This document shows positions 37,918 through 46,147 of a DNA stretch of 64,000 nt, piece after piece (within the stretch, counting starts at the first letter, position 1; each line of letters opens with the position of its first letter). Position numbers and translations under genes: made by a program. The notes beneath the pieces are model-generated. The model saw only the letters and a list, made by a program, of their open reading frames with translations. It ran no database searches and was not told the origin of the DNA. Origin of the DNA: Bacilli bacterium (GTDB lineage: Bacteria > Bacillota_I > Bacilli_A > RF39 > UBA660); assembly GCA_900769695.1 (NCBI GenBank), contig CAAGHO010000018.1, positions 62,001 to 126,000 of the forward strand. The letters are read 5' to 3'.

Positions 37918-38451
37918 CTAAATATTAATATTTTCTTTTATCTTAAACGTAATATCTTCTATATATTTATCAAGTTCTTTTTTCTTATATATCCAAATAT
38001 ATGATGGATGATAAATAGTTATAATTTTAGAATTAATTAATATATTATTATTTTTTAAATATTTTTCTACATAAGAAGAAACCTTATTACCTAATAAAAA
38101 TATAACTTTAGGTTTAAAATAAGATATTTCATAAAGTAAATTATTTATACACATATCAATTTCTTTCTTAGTTGGATATCTTAATTTTTTATTATTGTCT
38201 AAGGGTAAACACTTAACTAAGTTAGTTTTATAAAAACTAATATCATCAAAATTATTTTCAATTTTTTCTATAATCCTCCCACTATTAGTATTATTTTCTA
38301 GTGGTATATTTTTATCTATGTCATTAACTTCTTTAGCACTCAAACCTACCCACATAACATCTATATCTTTAATATTATCAAGTAATGGTAATTGGTTTTT
38401 ATACAAAGAACATCTTCTACAATCTTTAATTTTACTAATATCTTTCATCAT
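37918..38451 (-). CDS. Uracil-DNA glycosylase superfamily protein (family 4-like, Fe-S)
   Basis: 177 aa. Two Cys pairs spaced as in family 4/5 glycosylases: C11-x2-C14 (CRRCSL) and C81/C101 (KCLP ... DMC), able to hold a 4Fe-4S cluster. IITIYHPSYI contains the H148-P-S motif of the DNA-binding loop. The usual GE(A/G)PG catalytic motif is diverged to VGLSAKEVND, so the base specificity cannot be predicted. Acts in base-excision repair if active. Single gene, with no terminator of its own visible. Confidence 0.75.
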   Translation of the reverse strand: MMKDISKIKDCRRCSLYKNQLPLLDNIKDIDVMWVGLSAKEVNDIDKNIPLENNTNSGRIIEKIENNFDDISFYKTNLVKCLPLDNNKKLRYPTKKEIDMCINNLLYEISYFKPKVIFLLGNKVSSYVEKYLKNNNILINSKIITIYHPSYIWIYKKKELDKYIEDITFKIKENINI

Positions 38452-38473
38452 AGAAATATTATAACATATGCAA

Positions 38474-38502
38474 TAAAAAAAGCCTAGGTAAACAACTAGA
38501 CT
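38474..38502 (-). terminator. Intrinsic terminator after the 38,514 ORF
   Basis: Seven-base stem with one G-U pair (38481-38487 and 38496-38502) followed by seven T on the minus strand, 12 bases after the stop of the 62-aa ORF. Confidence 0.8.
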
Positions 38503-38513
38503 AATATTATTAT

Positions 38514-38702
38514 TTATCTGGATTTTCCACTTTTATTTTCATTATTATCGCATATATTTTGCCCATTTTTTTTGCTTTCTTCGAAAACTCTAAAAGCTTG
38601 TGTAAAGTTTTTTCCTTCCTCAGTAGGTTGAAAATATGTGGATTTCTTTGCATATCCAAATAAGTTATTTAATTTTTCTCTCCCATATTTTTCTAACTGC
38701 AT
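38514..38702 (-). CDS. Small hypothetical ORF overlapping the 83-aa membrane protein gene
   Basis: 62 aa in a different frame from, and overlapping by 38 bp, the end of the preceding membrane protein gene. No ribosome binding site is seen before the ATG. In its favour, a strong terminator starts 12 bases after its stop and the text (FQPTEEGKNFTQAFRVFEESKKNGQN) looks like protein. It may be real with a non-standard start, or the tail of a decayed gene. Confidence 0.4.
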   Translation of the reverse strand: MQLEKYGREKLNNLFGYAKKSTYFQPTEEGKNFTQAFRVFEESKKNGQNICDNNENKSGKSR

Positions 38703-38916
38703 TTAATGACAAATTAGATAAAGCAAATCCTATTACAGGAACAAGAGAACTTAAAAATATATTATTTATTTTATCAGTTGAAAAGGAATATAAAACAACT
38801 ACAATATATGTCAGTAACATAATACAAATTCTTCTTGTTAAACTTGTTTCCCATGCCTTATTTAATTCAACTTTCTTATTTCTTTCTTTAATTTTCTTAA
38901 TTTCTTTTTCTATATT
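38665..38916 (-). CDS. Small conserved two-helix membrane protein
   Basis: 83 aa from a GTG at 38916, five bases after AGGTGA. A charged N-terminal amphipathic helix (KEIKKIKERNKKVELNKAWETSLTRR) is followed by two membrane helices and a basic end. Proteins with KAWETS.TRR then two TM segments are common in Clostridia and Bacilli, of unknown function. Terminal codons overlap the next ORF. Confidence 0.65.
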   Translation of the reverse strand, partial: NIEKEIKKIKERNKKVELNKAWETSLTRRICIMLLTYIVVVLYSFSTDKINNIFLSSLVPVIGFALSNLSLNAVRKIWERKIK

Positions 38917-38938
38917 CACAACTATCACCTTCTAATAA

Positions 38939-39325
38939 TTATATAGATTTACCCTTTGTTCCACGATTCCAAGAATCATTAATTATTTTATTTTTGCTTA
39001 TTTTTTTTGTTTCAATAATAGTATCTTCATCAACCACATCTATGTTGTGCTTATCTCCAATTAAACACACATTTAAGTCTTGCTTCTTTCCACAAACGCT
39101 TAATGAACCACAAACCAAAGTATAAAATTCAATATCATTTGTATGACGATGTTCTTTTATTCCACTTCCCTTTGGAATAAATAGAAAACCATTCTCAATA
39201 CCATTCTTTTCTAAACTATCACCTCTTGATATTTTGTAGACTTTACCAATCGCGATTGTTTCTGGTAAAACTGTAAACTCTCCAACTTTAACTTTATCTC
39301 TTACATATTCTACTTTATCTTTCAT
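38939..39325 (-). CDS. Cupin-fold protein
   Basis: 128 aa from the ATG at 39325 (AGGAG seven bases upstream); the longer frame is not supported. A single cupin-like barrel with GSGIKEHRHTNDIEFYTLVCGSLSV, supplying two His and a Glu as possible metal ligands. No catalytic family can be named. It lies 22 bases upstream of the small membrane protein, likely in one transcript. Confidence 0.65.
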   Translation of the reverse strand: MKDKVEYVRDKVKVGEFTVLPETIAIGKVYKISRGDSLEKNGIENGFLFIPKGSGIKEHRHTNDIEFYTLVCGSLSVCGKKQDLNVCLIGDKHNIDVVDEDTIIETKKISKNKIINDSWNRGTKGKSI

Positions 39326-39506
39326 AAATATACTCCTTTTTATATAAATAATATTGTGTTTTTTAATCACTTTTAATTTAAAACTCAACATTCTTCAAGA
39401 TAGCATCCAATTTTTCTTTCCTAAAATGTAAAAAACAAACTTTCTTTGAAATTAATTTGATACCATATATATTTAAATCCAACAATAGTTAGGATAAATT
39501 ATTTGA

Positions 39507-39582
39507 TGGTGCCGACTAAAGGACTTGAACCTTCGACCTACTCATTACGAATGAGTTGCTCTACCAACTGAGCTAAGTCGGC
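39507..39582 (-). tRNA. tRNA-Thr (anticodon CGU)
   Basis: 76 nt including an encoded CCA (39507-39509). The acceptor stem GCCGACT pairs with AGTCGGC, the D-loop has AGCTCAGTTGGTAGAGC, the T-arm has GGTTCAAGTCC. The anticodon stem ACTCA/TGAGT closes the loop TTCGTAA, giving anticodon CGT, which reads ACG. A lone tRNA gene with its own promoter. Confidence 0.95.
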
Positions 39583-39594
39583 ATCTATAACTAA

Positions 39595-39623
39595 ATTATA
39601 GCAAAAAAAAAGAACTTTGTTAA
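39595..39623 (-). promoter_or_regulatory. Promoter of tRNA-Thr
   Basis: TTAACA (39618-39623) and TATAAT (39595-39600), 17-base spacer, minus strand, ending 13 bases before the tRNA 5' end. It overlaps the weak AAAAGAA/TTCTTTT hairpin that follows the DUF378 gene. Confidence 0.65.
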
Positions 39624-39630
39624 ATTCTTT

Positions 39631-39831
39631 TTACTCAAAATCTAAATGTTTAAATAAAATCACAATATTAATCAATCCACAAATACCAACAATTATATAA
39701 ATTAATTTAGTTAAAAAACTTCCTTCTTGAAATAACATTGTAACTAAATTAAAATCAAATAGACCAACTAATCCCCAGTTAAGCGCACCAATAATTGTAA
39801 ATACTAATGCTATTTTCTCTATTGTTTCCAT
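39631..39831 (-). CDS. DUF378 small membrane protein (YuzA-like)
   Basis: 66 aa with two membrane helices. The signature ALNWGLVGLFDFNLV and the final GICGLINIV are the DUF378 pattern. Common in spore-forming and other Firmicutes; function unknown. AGGAGA-type site upstream. Confidence 0.85.
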   Translation of the reverse strand: METIEKIALVFTIIGALNWGLVGLFDFNLVTMLFQEGSFLTKLIYIIVGICGLINIVILFKHLDFE

Positions 39832-39886
39832 AGCTTCTCCTTTCTTTTTTACTATTATTATTCCTAAATTATTTGCTTTTATACAT

Positions 39887-40201
39887 TTAACTATTTAAAT
39901 CATTGTATTCTTGATTTAACATCTCATATTTTTGATTTATTTTATTAGTATCAACTTCTTCTAGACAGTACCATCCTTTTCTAAACATAAGTTCATAAAC
40001 TTCTCTTTGTAATGAACCTATAACATCAAATACTTGTTTATGCTTATTATATAACTCCTCACAACTAGCTTCTTCCATTGCTATTACATAATTTTTTTCC
40101 ATATCTTTTAAAGTACTTAATAAAGAATTAATATAATCTTTATCATTCATATCAATACCTTTTGGCACTTCAACCTTTTTGTTACAAACCTTATTATTCA
40201 T
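39887..40201 (-). CDS. Spore coat protein, CotF family
   Basis: 104 aa. NDKDYINSLLSTLKDMEKNYVIAMEEAS and the four-helix pattern through LQREVYELMFRKGWYCLEE match the Coat_F family (ferritin-like helical bundle) of outer spore coat proteins. It overlaps the upstream gene by 8 bp. Expression in the mother cell is inferred from the family. Confidence 0.82.
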   Translation of the reverse strand: MNNKVCNKKVEVPKGIDMNDKDYINSLLSTLKDMEKNYVIAMEEASCEELYNKHKQVFDVIGSLQREVYELMFRKGWYCLEEVDTNKINQKYEMLNQEYNDLNS

Positions 40202-40424
40202 TTGAACCTCCTTCTTTCAAAATATTTAAAACTTCGTTTAAATTATTTTGAAAAACATTATATGCTTTTTGCATAACACTTTTAATTTCTTCGCAACTAA
40301 CACTATTAATACTTGCATTTGCCATTTTAATAGCTCCATAATTCCAAGCAAACATATCACTTAAATAATCTAAATCTTTTGAAGATATAATATTAGGTAC
40401 AACATTATAATTTTGTTCTTCCAT
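40194..40424 (-). CDS. Small CotF-associated spore coat protein
   Basis: 76 aa. VPNIISSKDLDYLSDMFAWNYGA resembles the short companion that precedes CotF genes in many Firmicutes; the rest is a helical hairpin. No membrane segment. It probably forms a complex with the CotF protein, whose start lies inside its last codons. AAGGAGAATTTT precedes the ATG. Confidence 0.72.
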   Translation of the reverse strand: MEEQNYNVVPNIISSKDLDYLSDMFAWNYGAIKMANASINSVSCEEIKSVMQKAYNVFQNNLNEVLNILKEGGSNE

Positions 40425-40473
40425 AAAATTCTCCTTTCATAATTATTATGGAAAAATAAAATTTTTTATATAC

Positions 40474-40506
40474 AAAAAATAAGTAAAAATTAAATCTTAC
40501 TTATTT
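40474..40506 (-). terminator. Terminator of the spore peptidoglycan-binding cluster
   Basis: Ten-base arms (40477-40486 and 40497-40506), overlapping the stop of the 449-aa gene, with a T-run on the minus strand. Confidence 0.75.
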
Positions 40507-41854
40507 ATTTTTTAGAATATTCTACAATATTATACCAAGTAACAGGTTCAATAACTCCAGTTATAGGTTCATTATACAAAGATTGAATCTTCATAACTGA
40601 TCTTTCCATTAAATCATCAAAAATACCACTTACTCTAACCCCTGGAATATTTCTAAATTTTTGACAAATCTTTAGTAGGAATCTTTGAATTATTCTAACA
40701 TCATCACCTTCCATACCAAGAGCTAAAATTCTTCCTTGAAAAAGTTCATCTTCGTACTGTGCATATTCCTTAGGAATATTTCTAATTGTATTTTCATAAA
40801 CTTCTATTATTTTATTCCATGTAGTTGCATCTACCTCTCCATTAGCAGGAAGTCCATATTTATTTTGAAAATTTATTACCATAGTTTTAGTATTATCATT
40901 GAAAACACTATTTACTCTTAATAAAGGTAAATCATTATCAAAATAAGAAATAGCCTGTAAAACATAGTTAAGAACTTGAACACCTATACCGACATCCGAA
41001 TGGCTTAGTTTATTACCATATTCAAAAATAGCTTCATCCTCTTCTATTCCTTCAGAATAAATGTCATTTACTCTTTTAACAGCATTATAAATATATTTTA
41101 TTTTATACCAAGTAGCATAATCTACTATTCCCGTTACATCCAAGTTGAATATTTCTTGAAATTTTTTGACACTATCTTCTGTATAAGTTCCAAATACACT
41201 ATTTATCTTAGGAATTTTTGGAATAGCCGGATAATTATTAGCTATTCTATTTAACTCTCTTTGAATAACTCTTACCTTATCTCCAGCATTACCTATTTTT
41301 ATTGGATATCCTGGATAGACGCCAATTAATTCTCCTGTTGGAGCGTTTTCTACTATATTTACATCATTACCATAATAATGTCTTAATATCTCTAATGGAG
41401 TTTTATTTTGTTTAGCAAGATCTACACTACCCCATTGAGAAAGACCATCACATGTAGTTTTCTTGCCATCACAGTAAACAGCATTTAAAGGTTGAATTTG
41501 GCCTTGTCTATAAATATAGTGATTAAAGATTTCATCAACTTTTCTAGAAATTTTATCAAATACTTGTTTGTCTTCTACAAAAGTTTGGTCATAAGCAGGT
41601 AGTGATGTAATATCAAATGTATATCCTCTACTTGGGTACCATTCATTATAAATACGATTCAAAGCAAATGATATTTGCGCTAAAATATTTGCTTCTATGG
41701 CACTATCTGGCCATGTTGGATATATCTCATTAGATGCCACATTTTTTATATAATCAATAAAAGGCAAACTTACATTTTTACTAGCTTCATTTGGAGCTCC
41801 CAAATGCACTACTATTTCTGTAGGAATAGATGGATAATTTATAACATTAGCCAT
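40505..41854 (-). CDS. Peptidoglycan-binding protein with SpoIID-like region, probable spore protein
   Basis: 449 aa. The N-terminal ~190 residues contain SpoIID-like blocks (EANILAQISFALNRIYNEW, then CDGLSQWGSVDLAKQNKTPLEILRHYYG). Three PG_binding_1 domains follow (about 190-265, 285-365 and 375-449), each ending in a (V/N)GxVDxxTW-like turn (VTGIVDYATW, ANGEVDATTW, ITGVIEPVTW). No signal peptide, as expected for a protein made in the mother cell and packed onto the spore. Comparable proteins occur in clostridial spore-cortex clusters. It likely binds or remodels cortex peptidoglycan. Starts 8 bp inside the preceding gene. Confidence 0.78.
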   Translation of the reverse strand: MANVINYPSIPTEIVVHLGAPNEASKNVSLPFIDYIKNVASNEIYPTWPDSAIEANILAQISFALNRIYNEWYPSRGYTFDITSLPAYDQTFVEDKQVFDKISRKVDEIFNHYIYRQGQIQPLNAVYCDGKKTTCDGLSQWGSVDLAKQNKTPLEILRHYYGNDVNIVENAPTGELIGVYPGYPIKIGNAGDKVRVIQRELNRIANNYPAIPKIPKINSVFGTYTEDSVKKFQEIFNLDVTGIVDYATWYKIKYIYNAVKRVNDIYSEGIEEDEAIFEYGNKLSHSDVGIGVQVLNYVLQAISYFDNDLPLLRVNSVFNDNTKTMVINFQNKYGLPANGEVDATTWNKIIEVYENTIRNIPKEYAQYEDELFQGRILALGMEGDDVRIIQRFLLKICQKFRNIPGVRVSGIFDDLMERSVMKIQSLYNEPITGVIEPVTWYNIVEYSKK

Positions 41855-42254
41855 AAAAATCTCCTTTATCTAATTCAGGTATAACTGAAATTCTAACCGG
41901 TTGAATAACCTTTATGTTATCAAAAATACCAATATTATAATCTTTTTTAAAATTTGTTTTTGGATATGTAACAGTCAATATATAGGAAGTATAGACTATA
42001 TCACTTGCTGAAGATACATCTTTTTTAGATTCTTTTGCAGGTAATATAATATTATCTATAATTCCACTAGAATTAGTAACTCCTTTATAAAATTCTACTT
42101 TTTCTCCATTAATTTCTTTCCAAACTTCTATTTCCACATCTGATAGTGGAAAAGCTTGATTTGCTCCTGAAACTTGCACTTTCAAAATACCTGTTGCTGT
42201 ATTATCTCTTGCAAATTCAGGAAATTTTGCAGTATCATATAATACCTCTTGCAT
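41847..42254 (-). CDS. Beta-sandwich protein of the spore cluster
   Basis: 135 aa from the ATG at 42254 with AAGGAGA upstream. GILKVQVSGANQAFPLSDVEIEVWKEIN followed by GVTNSSGIIDNIILPA is the pattern of a carboxypeptidase-regulatory/prealbumin-like beta-sandwich, usually structural or adhesive. It sits between the LysM and the PG-binding genes and overlaps the latter by 8 bp, so it likely serves the same spore-envelope complex. Confidence 0.65.
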   Translation of the reverse strand: MQEVLYDTAKFPEFARDNTATGILKVQVSGANQAFPLSDVEIEVWKEINGEKVEFYKGVTNSSGIIDNIILPAKESKKDVSSASDIVYTSYILTVTYPKTNFKKDYNIGIFDNIKVIQPVRISVIPELDKGDFYG

Positions 42255-42283
42255 AAAATTCTCCTTTTTCATTTATTTTTTAA

Positions 42284-43117
42284 CTAAATAACTAACTCAT
42301 CACCTATATTTAATAAGTTGCTTTTTAAATTATTTTTAGTTTTTATATCACTTACTGTTGTATTAAATTTTTGAGCTATACTATACAAACTATCACCTTT
42401 TTGAACTTTATATTTAGTAACAGTAGTTGGAATTTTTAATTTTTGACCTAATTTTAGTGCTGTATTAGTTAAATTATTTAGTTTCATTATTTCACTTACT
42501 GTTGTATTATATCTTTTAGCTATACTATATAGATTATCACCCTTTTGAACCGTATAATCACTATAATCTTCTGGAAGTTCAAAATCAGTTCCATAACATT
42601 CTAAAACTGATGAAATACCAGTATTATCCTCAATTTTTAAAGTTTCTCCTATTGTAAGTGTATTTGATTTTAATTTATTATCAATTTTTATCTTATCTAC
42701 TGTCGTTCCAAATTTTTGAGCTATACTATATAAACTATCACCTTTTTCTACTGTATAAGAAACATATTTGCTAATATTTGAACCATCTGTATCTTCCATG
42801 TGACATGGAATTTTTAGTTTTTGACCTATCGAAAGTAAGTTAGTATTTAAATTATTATATCTTTTTATCTCATCTGCTGTTGTATCATATTTTTTAGCTA
42901 TATTATAAAGATTATCTCCCCTTTCTACAGTATAAATTACACATTCAGAAGGATTACTACCATTATTATCTTGCAATATTAAAGTTTGACCTACTACTAG
43001 AAGATCACTTTTTAAATTATTTAATTCTCTTATTTTTTGAGCACTAGTATTATGTTGTTTAGATATACCATATAAAGTGTCACCTTTTTGAACTATATAC
43101 GTATTTGTATTATTCAT
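42284..43117 (-). CDS. Five-LysM-domain protein
   Basis: 277 aa consisting almost only of five LysM domains (about 4-48, 57-101, 113-157, 185-230 and 233-277), each with Y.V(Q/E)(K/R)GD.LY.IA and ending in (V/I)GQ.L.I. LysM binds N-acetylglucosamine polymers. No signal peptide and no catalytic domain, in line with spore-envelope proteins such as SafA-type scaffolds. First gene of a three-gene cluster running to 40,505. Confidence 0.85.
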   Translation of the reverse strand: MNNTNTYIVQKGDTLYGISKQHNTSAQKIRELNNLKSDLLVVGQTLILQDNNGSNPSECVIYTVERGDNLYNIAKKYDTTADEIKRYNNLNTNLLSIGQKLKIPCHMEDTDGSNISKYVSYTVEKGDSLYSIAQKFGTTVDKIKIDNKLKSNTLTIGETLKIEDNTGISSVLECYGTDFELPEDYSDYTVQKGDNLYSIAKRYNTTVSEIMKLNNLTNTALKLGQKLKIPTTVTKYKVQKGDSLYSIAQKFNTTVSDIKTKNNLKSNLLNIGDELVI

Positions 43118-43161
43118 TTAATTACTCCTCTCATTAATGTATATGTAAAAATATCCAAAAT

Positions 43162-43190
43162 AAAAACTGATTAAGCATCTTTTAATCAGC
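43162..43190 (-). terminator. Terminator of def
   Basis: Eight-base arms CTGATTAA/TTAATCAG (43168-43175, 43183-43190) overlapping the def stop, followed by TTTTTATTTT on the minus strand. Confidence 0.8.
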
Positions 43191-43781
43191 TTTCTTTAAT
43201 TTATTGTAATTTCCTGTCTTAGTTAGAACTTTATATCCTTCTTTTTGCCTTAATTTTTTTCTTTCTTCTACATCAAGCACTAATACTTTTTCAGCTATAT
43301 CAATATGTAATATTCCATCTAAATGATCAAGTTCATGAGAAAGTACAGTTGATTCAAAGCCTTCAAAAATATCTTCATGCTTTTCACCATTTAAGTCAAT
43401 ATAATCAACTAAAATCTTGTATGGTCTTTTTACTAAACCTGTATTATTAAGACAACTAGCACAGGCTTCCCAATATTCGGTTAATCCTTCACGCATTTTA
43501 ACAACTGGATTAATCAATATTCTAGCTTCATTATAATCTCTATCTTCTTCAGTTTCAGCATTTTCCTGCATTTTATTTATTATATCTAAGTTAGTATTTT
43601 TTAAGTAAACTAGTCTTTTAGGAATTCCAAGTTGAACAGCAGCCATTGCCATAACTCTATTTTCTTTACAGTATTCCTCTAAAATTTTTATATCATTTAA
43701 TAAATCTTTATCATTAAGATCAACTTCTTTTGATATTTGTCTTAAAAACTCTTCATTATCATTAATTGTTATAGCTTTCAT
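43182..43781 (-). CDS. def: Peptide deformylase, divergent
   Basis: 199 aa. Removes formyl groups from nascent chains. Metal ligands are present: C107 in WEACASC (consensus EGCLS), H149 and H153 with catalytic E150 in SHELDHLDG. The first motif reads AMAAVQLG rather than GxGLAAxQ, so the active-site wall differs. An insertion (about 70-88, acidic) resembles Gram-positive type 2 enzymes. It stands alone, without fmt. If it is the only deformylase in the genome it must be functional; alternatively a paralogue. Confidence 0.8.
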   Translation of the reverse strand: MKAITINDNEEFLRQISKEVDLNDKDLLNDIKILEEYCKENRVMAMAAVQLGIPKRLVYLKNTNLDIINKMQENAETEEDRDYNEARILINPVVKMREGLTEYWEACASCLNNTGLVKRPYKILVDYIDLNGEKHEDIFEGFESTVLSHELDHLDGILHIDIAEKVLVLDVEERKKLRQKEGYKVLTKTGNYNKLKKAD

Positions 43782-43789
43782 TTTCTTTC

Positions 43790-44157
43790 TCCTTTTTTAT
43801 TTTATTAAACTCATCAGTTTGAATAACTATTTAATGGTACCAATTAAATAGATAGCTACAATTTTTAACGAATTATAACATATCTTTTCTAACAAGCACA
43901 TTATAAACTTCATTATATTTATAGACTATTCTAGCATAACTTTAATCTAGAATCAATTATTTTCAAATCAACCAATTAATCAGCTTAAATTTAAAAATGT
44001 ATTTCTTGAATCCCATGATTTCATCTTCTATTTCTTTTTTTGTAAATACAGTTTAATATAATATTGTTGACACAATTCTAAATACAGCATTACTATTTAA
44101 AAATTTATAGTAGCTTGGTTTATATAATTAAATAGCTTCTAATGAAAATAAGATTGG
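43790..44157. other. Non-coding or decayed stretch
   Basis: About 370 bases without an intact ORF. On the minus strand it holds only short protein-like pieces in mixed frames (for example FTKKEIEDEIMGFKKYIF near 44,040). It may be the eroded 3' continuation of the broken ORF to its right. No RNA gene seen. Confidence 0.4.
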
Positions 44158-44552
44158 CTAATCATTTTGTGAAACAGCTAAATTAATAAACAAAGAATCA
44201 ATATACTTATCATTCATATAGTTAAATAAATTGTTCAATAATAAAGGTATTTCTTTAATTGAACATCTTTTTAGATTATTCCAATTTTGAATTGTACAAA
44301 TTTTTCTTGACTCTTTTTTATTACCTCTAATACTATTTAACAATATTTTATGAATGTAGTTGGCAAATATTAAATAATTTCTTTCAAGTTTTCAATTTTG
44401 CTTTTATTGTCATTATTGCCATATATTTTAAAAAATACATTTAATCTTGTGAAATTAATATCCATTTTCCTCCAATTGTACCATCATTTAATAAAATTAA
44501 ATTGTCTACTATTTCCATAAATTGATATGGATCAAAAAATGAACCGTTTATT
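44158..44552 (-). pseudogene. Broken ORF in three frames, possibly a Fic-family remnant
   Basis: Protein-like text continues across three frames: NGSFFDPYQFMEIVDNL (from 44,548), MDINFTRLNVFFKIYG (from 44,465), then LERNYLIFANYIHKILLNS up to the stop at 44,158. The last piece, KEIPLLLNNLFNYMNDKYID, has the shape of the helix preceding the HPFxxGN motif of Fic proteins, but that motif is absent. Identification is weak; the frame disruption is what the sequence shows. Confidence 0.35.
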
Positions 44553-44560
44553 AATGACTT

Positions 44561-45835
44561 TTATATATATAACAATCTTTTTTCAGATGCAATTTTAATA
44601 TATATTCTCAAATAAATTAATCTAACAATTCTATCTATTCCACATAAAAGTGAAAGTCCTAATAAACCAAACCCTAGCTTTTTAAACAAAAATGCTAATG
44701 GGATTCTAACACATATCCCTCCAATCAAAGCCATATTTCTAATTGCTTTTGTATTTTTATTTGCAGATAGATATGCTCTATAATTGCTCGATGCTACTTC
44801 CATTACAAATTCAATGCCGTAAAACCAAATATATGGATTACAATCTTCCCAAGGAACTGTTTTCGCTAAAAACCACCAAGACGGATACATCATAAATATC
44901 AAAAAGACAATTGATATCAATGTACCATATATCCCAATATAATCTACCTTATTTAATAGATTTTTATTCTCTTTTTCTATATCATTCGAATAATCTATAA
45001 GTAATCCGTTATAATAACCAGCAATAATCTCGCTTAATGTATCCGAAACAGTTATACAAGCACAATGTATAGTATAAATTACTGTTCCAAAAGAACTTGC
45101 AATACTTGTATATGTTATATTCACAATTCTTTGTATAATTTTATTAAATGCAAGATCTTTTCCATATTTTAATATTTCTTTTACATAATCTTTTCTTATT
45201 TTTCCAATTTTAAATTTAGATACAACAAATAACAATATGGTATTAACAAGTGTTGAAATAATAGTTGCTATATAAATTCCTATTTCATTATATCCAATCT
45301 TAATACTAATAATGTCACCAAATATATTAATTACTGAAGATATAAAAATAATTATAAATATTAAATTTGTTTTTTTCTTAACTTTTAAGTCATTTTTTGC
45401 TATATATCCAACTGCCACAAGTGGAAGTTGAATTGCTTTTAATCTTAAAATAATTGTTAATATATTTCTTGCCTCATTATCTAATTGATAAACATGTGTT
45501 ATATTTCTTGCAAAATAGAAAAGCAATAATCCAGTAATAAAACTAAAGATTAATTCTAAAAACAAACCTGCAGTATTAATATCTTTACTATCACCTTTAT
45601 TTCTAACTAATACTATACTGTGTGAAGAACTTATACAAGCTTGTAAAGTATTTATTGCCCAGTTTAATGTTATAAACGATGAAAAAACAACGAGAGCTGT
45701 TTGCCCAATTGAATTTGAAATAGACTTATCAATTAATATTAAAAAAACATTAGTAAATTCAACTATAATATATGGTAGTACAAATAATAATGACTTTATT
45801 ACACTCTTTTTCATATCTTTCTTTATTAAAATCAC
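44561..45835 (-). CDS. MATE-family multidrug/oligosaccharide flippase-type transporter
   Basis: About 420 aa with 12 predicted membrane helices in two halves, the MatE layout (VLPYIIVEFTNVFLILIDKSISN at the start). These are Na+ or H+ driven exporters; substrate unknown. The start is unclear: AAGGTGA is followed five bases later by an in-frame ATA (45826), while GTG (45835) lies in the ribosome binding site and the first ATG (45814) has none. The flanks are decayed DNA, so the gene may be a recent arrival. Confidence 0.78.
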   Translation of the reverse strand: MILIKKDMKKSVIKSLLFVLPYIIVEFTNVFLILIDKSISNSIGQTALVVFSSFITLNWAINTLQACISSSHSIVLVRNKGDSKDINTAGLFLELIFSFITGLLLFYFARNITHVYQLDNEARNILTIILRLKAIQLPLVAVGYIAKNDLKVKKKTNLIFIIIFISSVINIFGDIISIKIGYNEIGIYIATIISTLVNTILLFVVSKFKIGKIRKDYVKEILKYGKDLAFNKIIQRIVNITYTSIASSFGTVIYTIHCACITVSDTLSEIIAGYYNGLLIDYSNDIEKENKNLLNKVDYIGIYGTLISIVFLIFMMYPSWWFLAKTVPWEDCNPYIWFYGIEFVMEVASSNYRAYLSANKNTKAIRNMALIGGICVRIPLAFLFKKLGFGLLGLSLLCGIDRIVRLIYLRIYIKIASEKRLLYI

Positions 45836-46065
45836 CTTCTTGTTAATAATTTAAAGATTGTTATATATCTATTATATCAAAATGTTCTATATATTCATAT
45901 TTAACAACGAAAAAATTAGATGTTTAAATCTAAAACTATAAAAGTCTTGACAAATTTCCAAATGGTACCCTAAAAAAAGAAGTACGACAACTTTTTAGGC
46001 AACATTTAACAGTTGTTAATAAAATTAACTAATATAAATATAACATGAAAATTTATAAAAAACAT
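45836..46065. other. Intergenic stretch upstream of the MATE gene
   Basis: Together with the terminator to its right it makes a 310-bp gap. It contains TGATATAAT (minus strand, near 45,880) that could serve as an extended -10 for the MATE gene, and otherwise AT-rich sequence with no ORF. Confidence 0.4.
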
Positions 46066-46097
46066 GAAAAAACCTAAGGCTTCTAAAGTTTCCTAGG
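46066..46097 (-). terminator. Probable terminator of the WYL-SIS-HAM1 operon
   Basis: Six-base stem CCTAGG/CCTTAGG region (46073-46079 with 46092-46097, one G-U) followed by six T on the minus strand, 50 bases after the HAM1-like stop. Confidence 0.5.
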
Positions 46098-46147
46098 AAA
46101 ATCGTATGTAAATATACTATTTTTTAAGATAAAACACAATATTTTTG

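Noticed and set aside
38636..38935. Plus-strand 99-aa ORF opposite small membrane protein genes
   Set aside because: Hydrophobic only because the opposite strand encodes membrane helices; no ribosome binding site, and the minus-strand genes have one.
45956..45990. TTGACA near 45,956 on the plus strand as a promoter
   Set aside because: No acceptable -10 hexamer at 16-18 bases and no plus-strand gene downstream.
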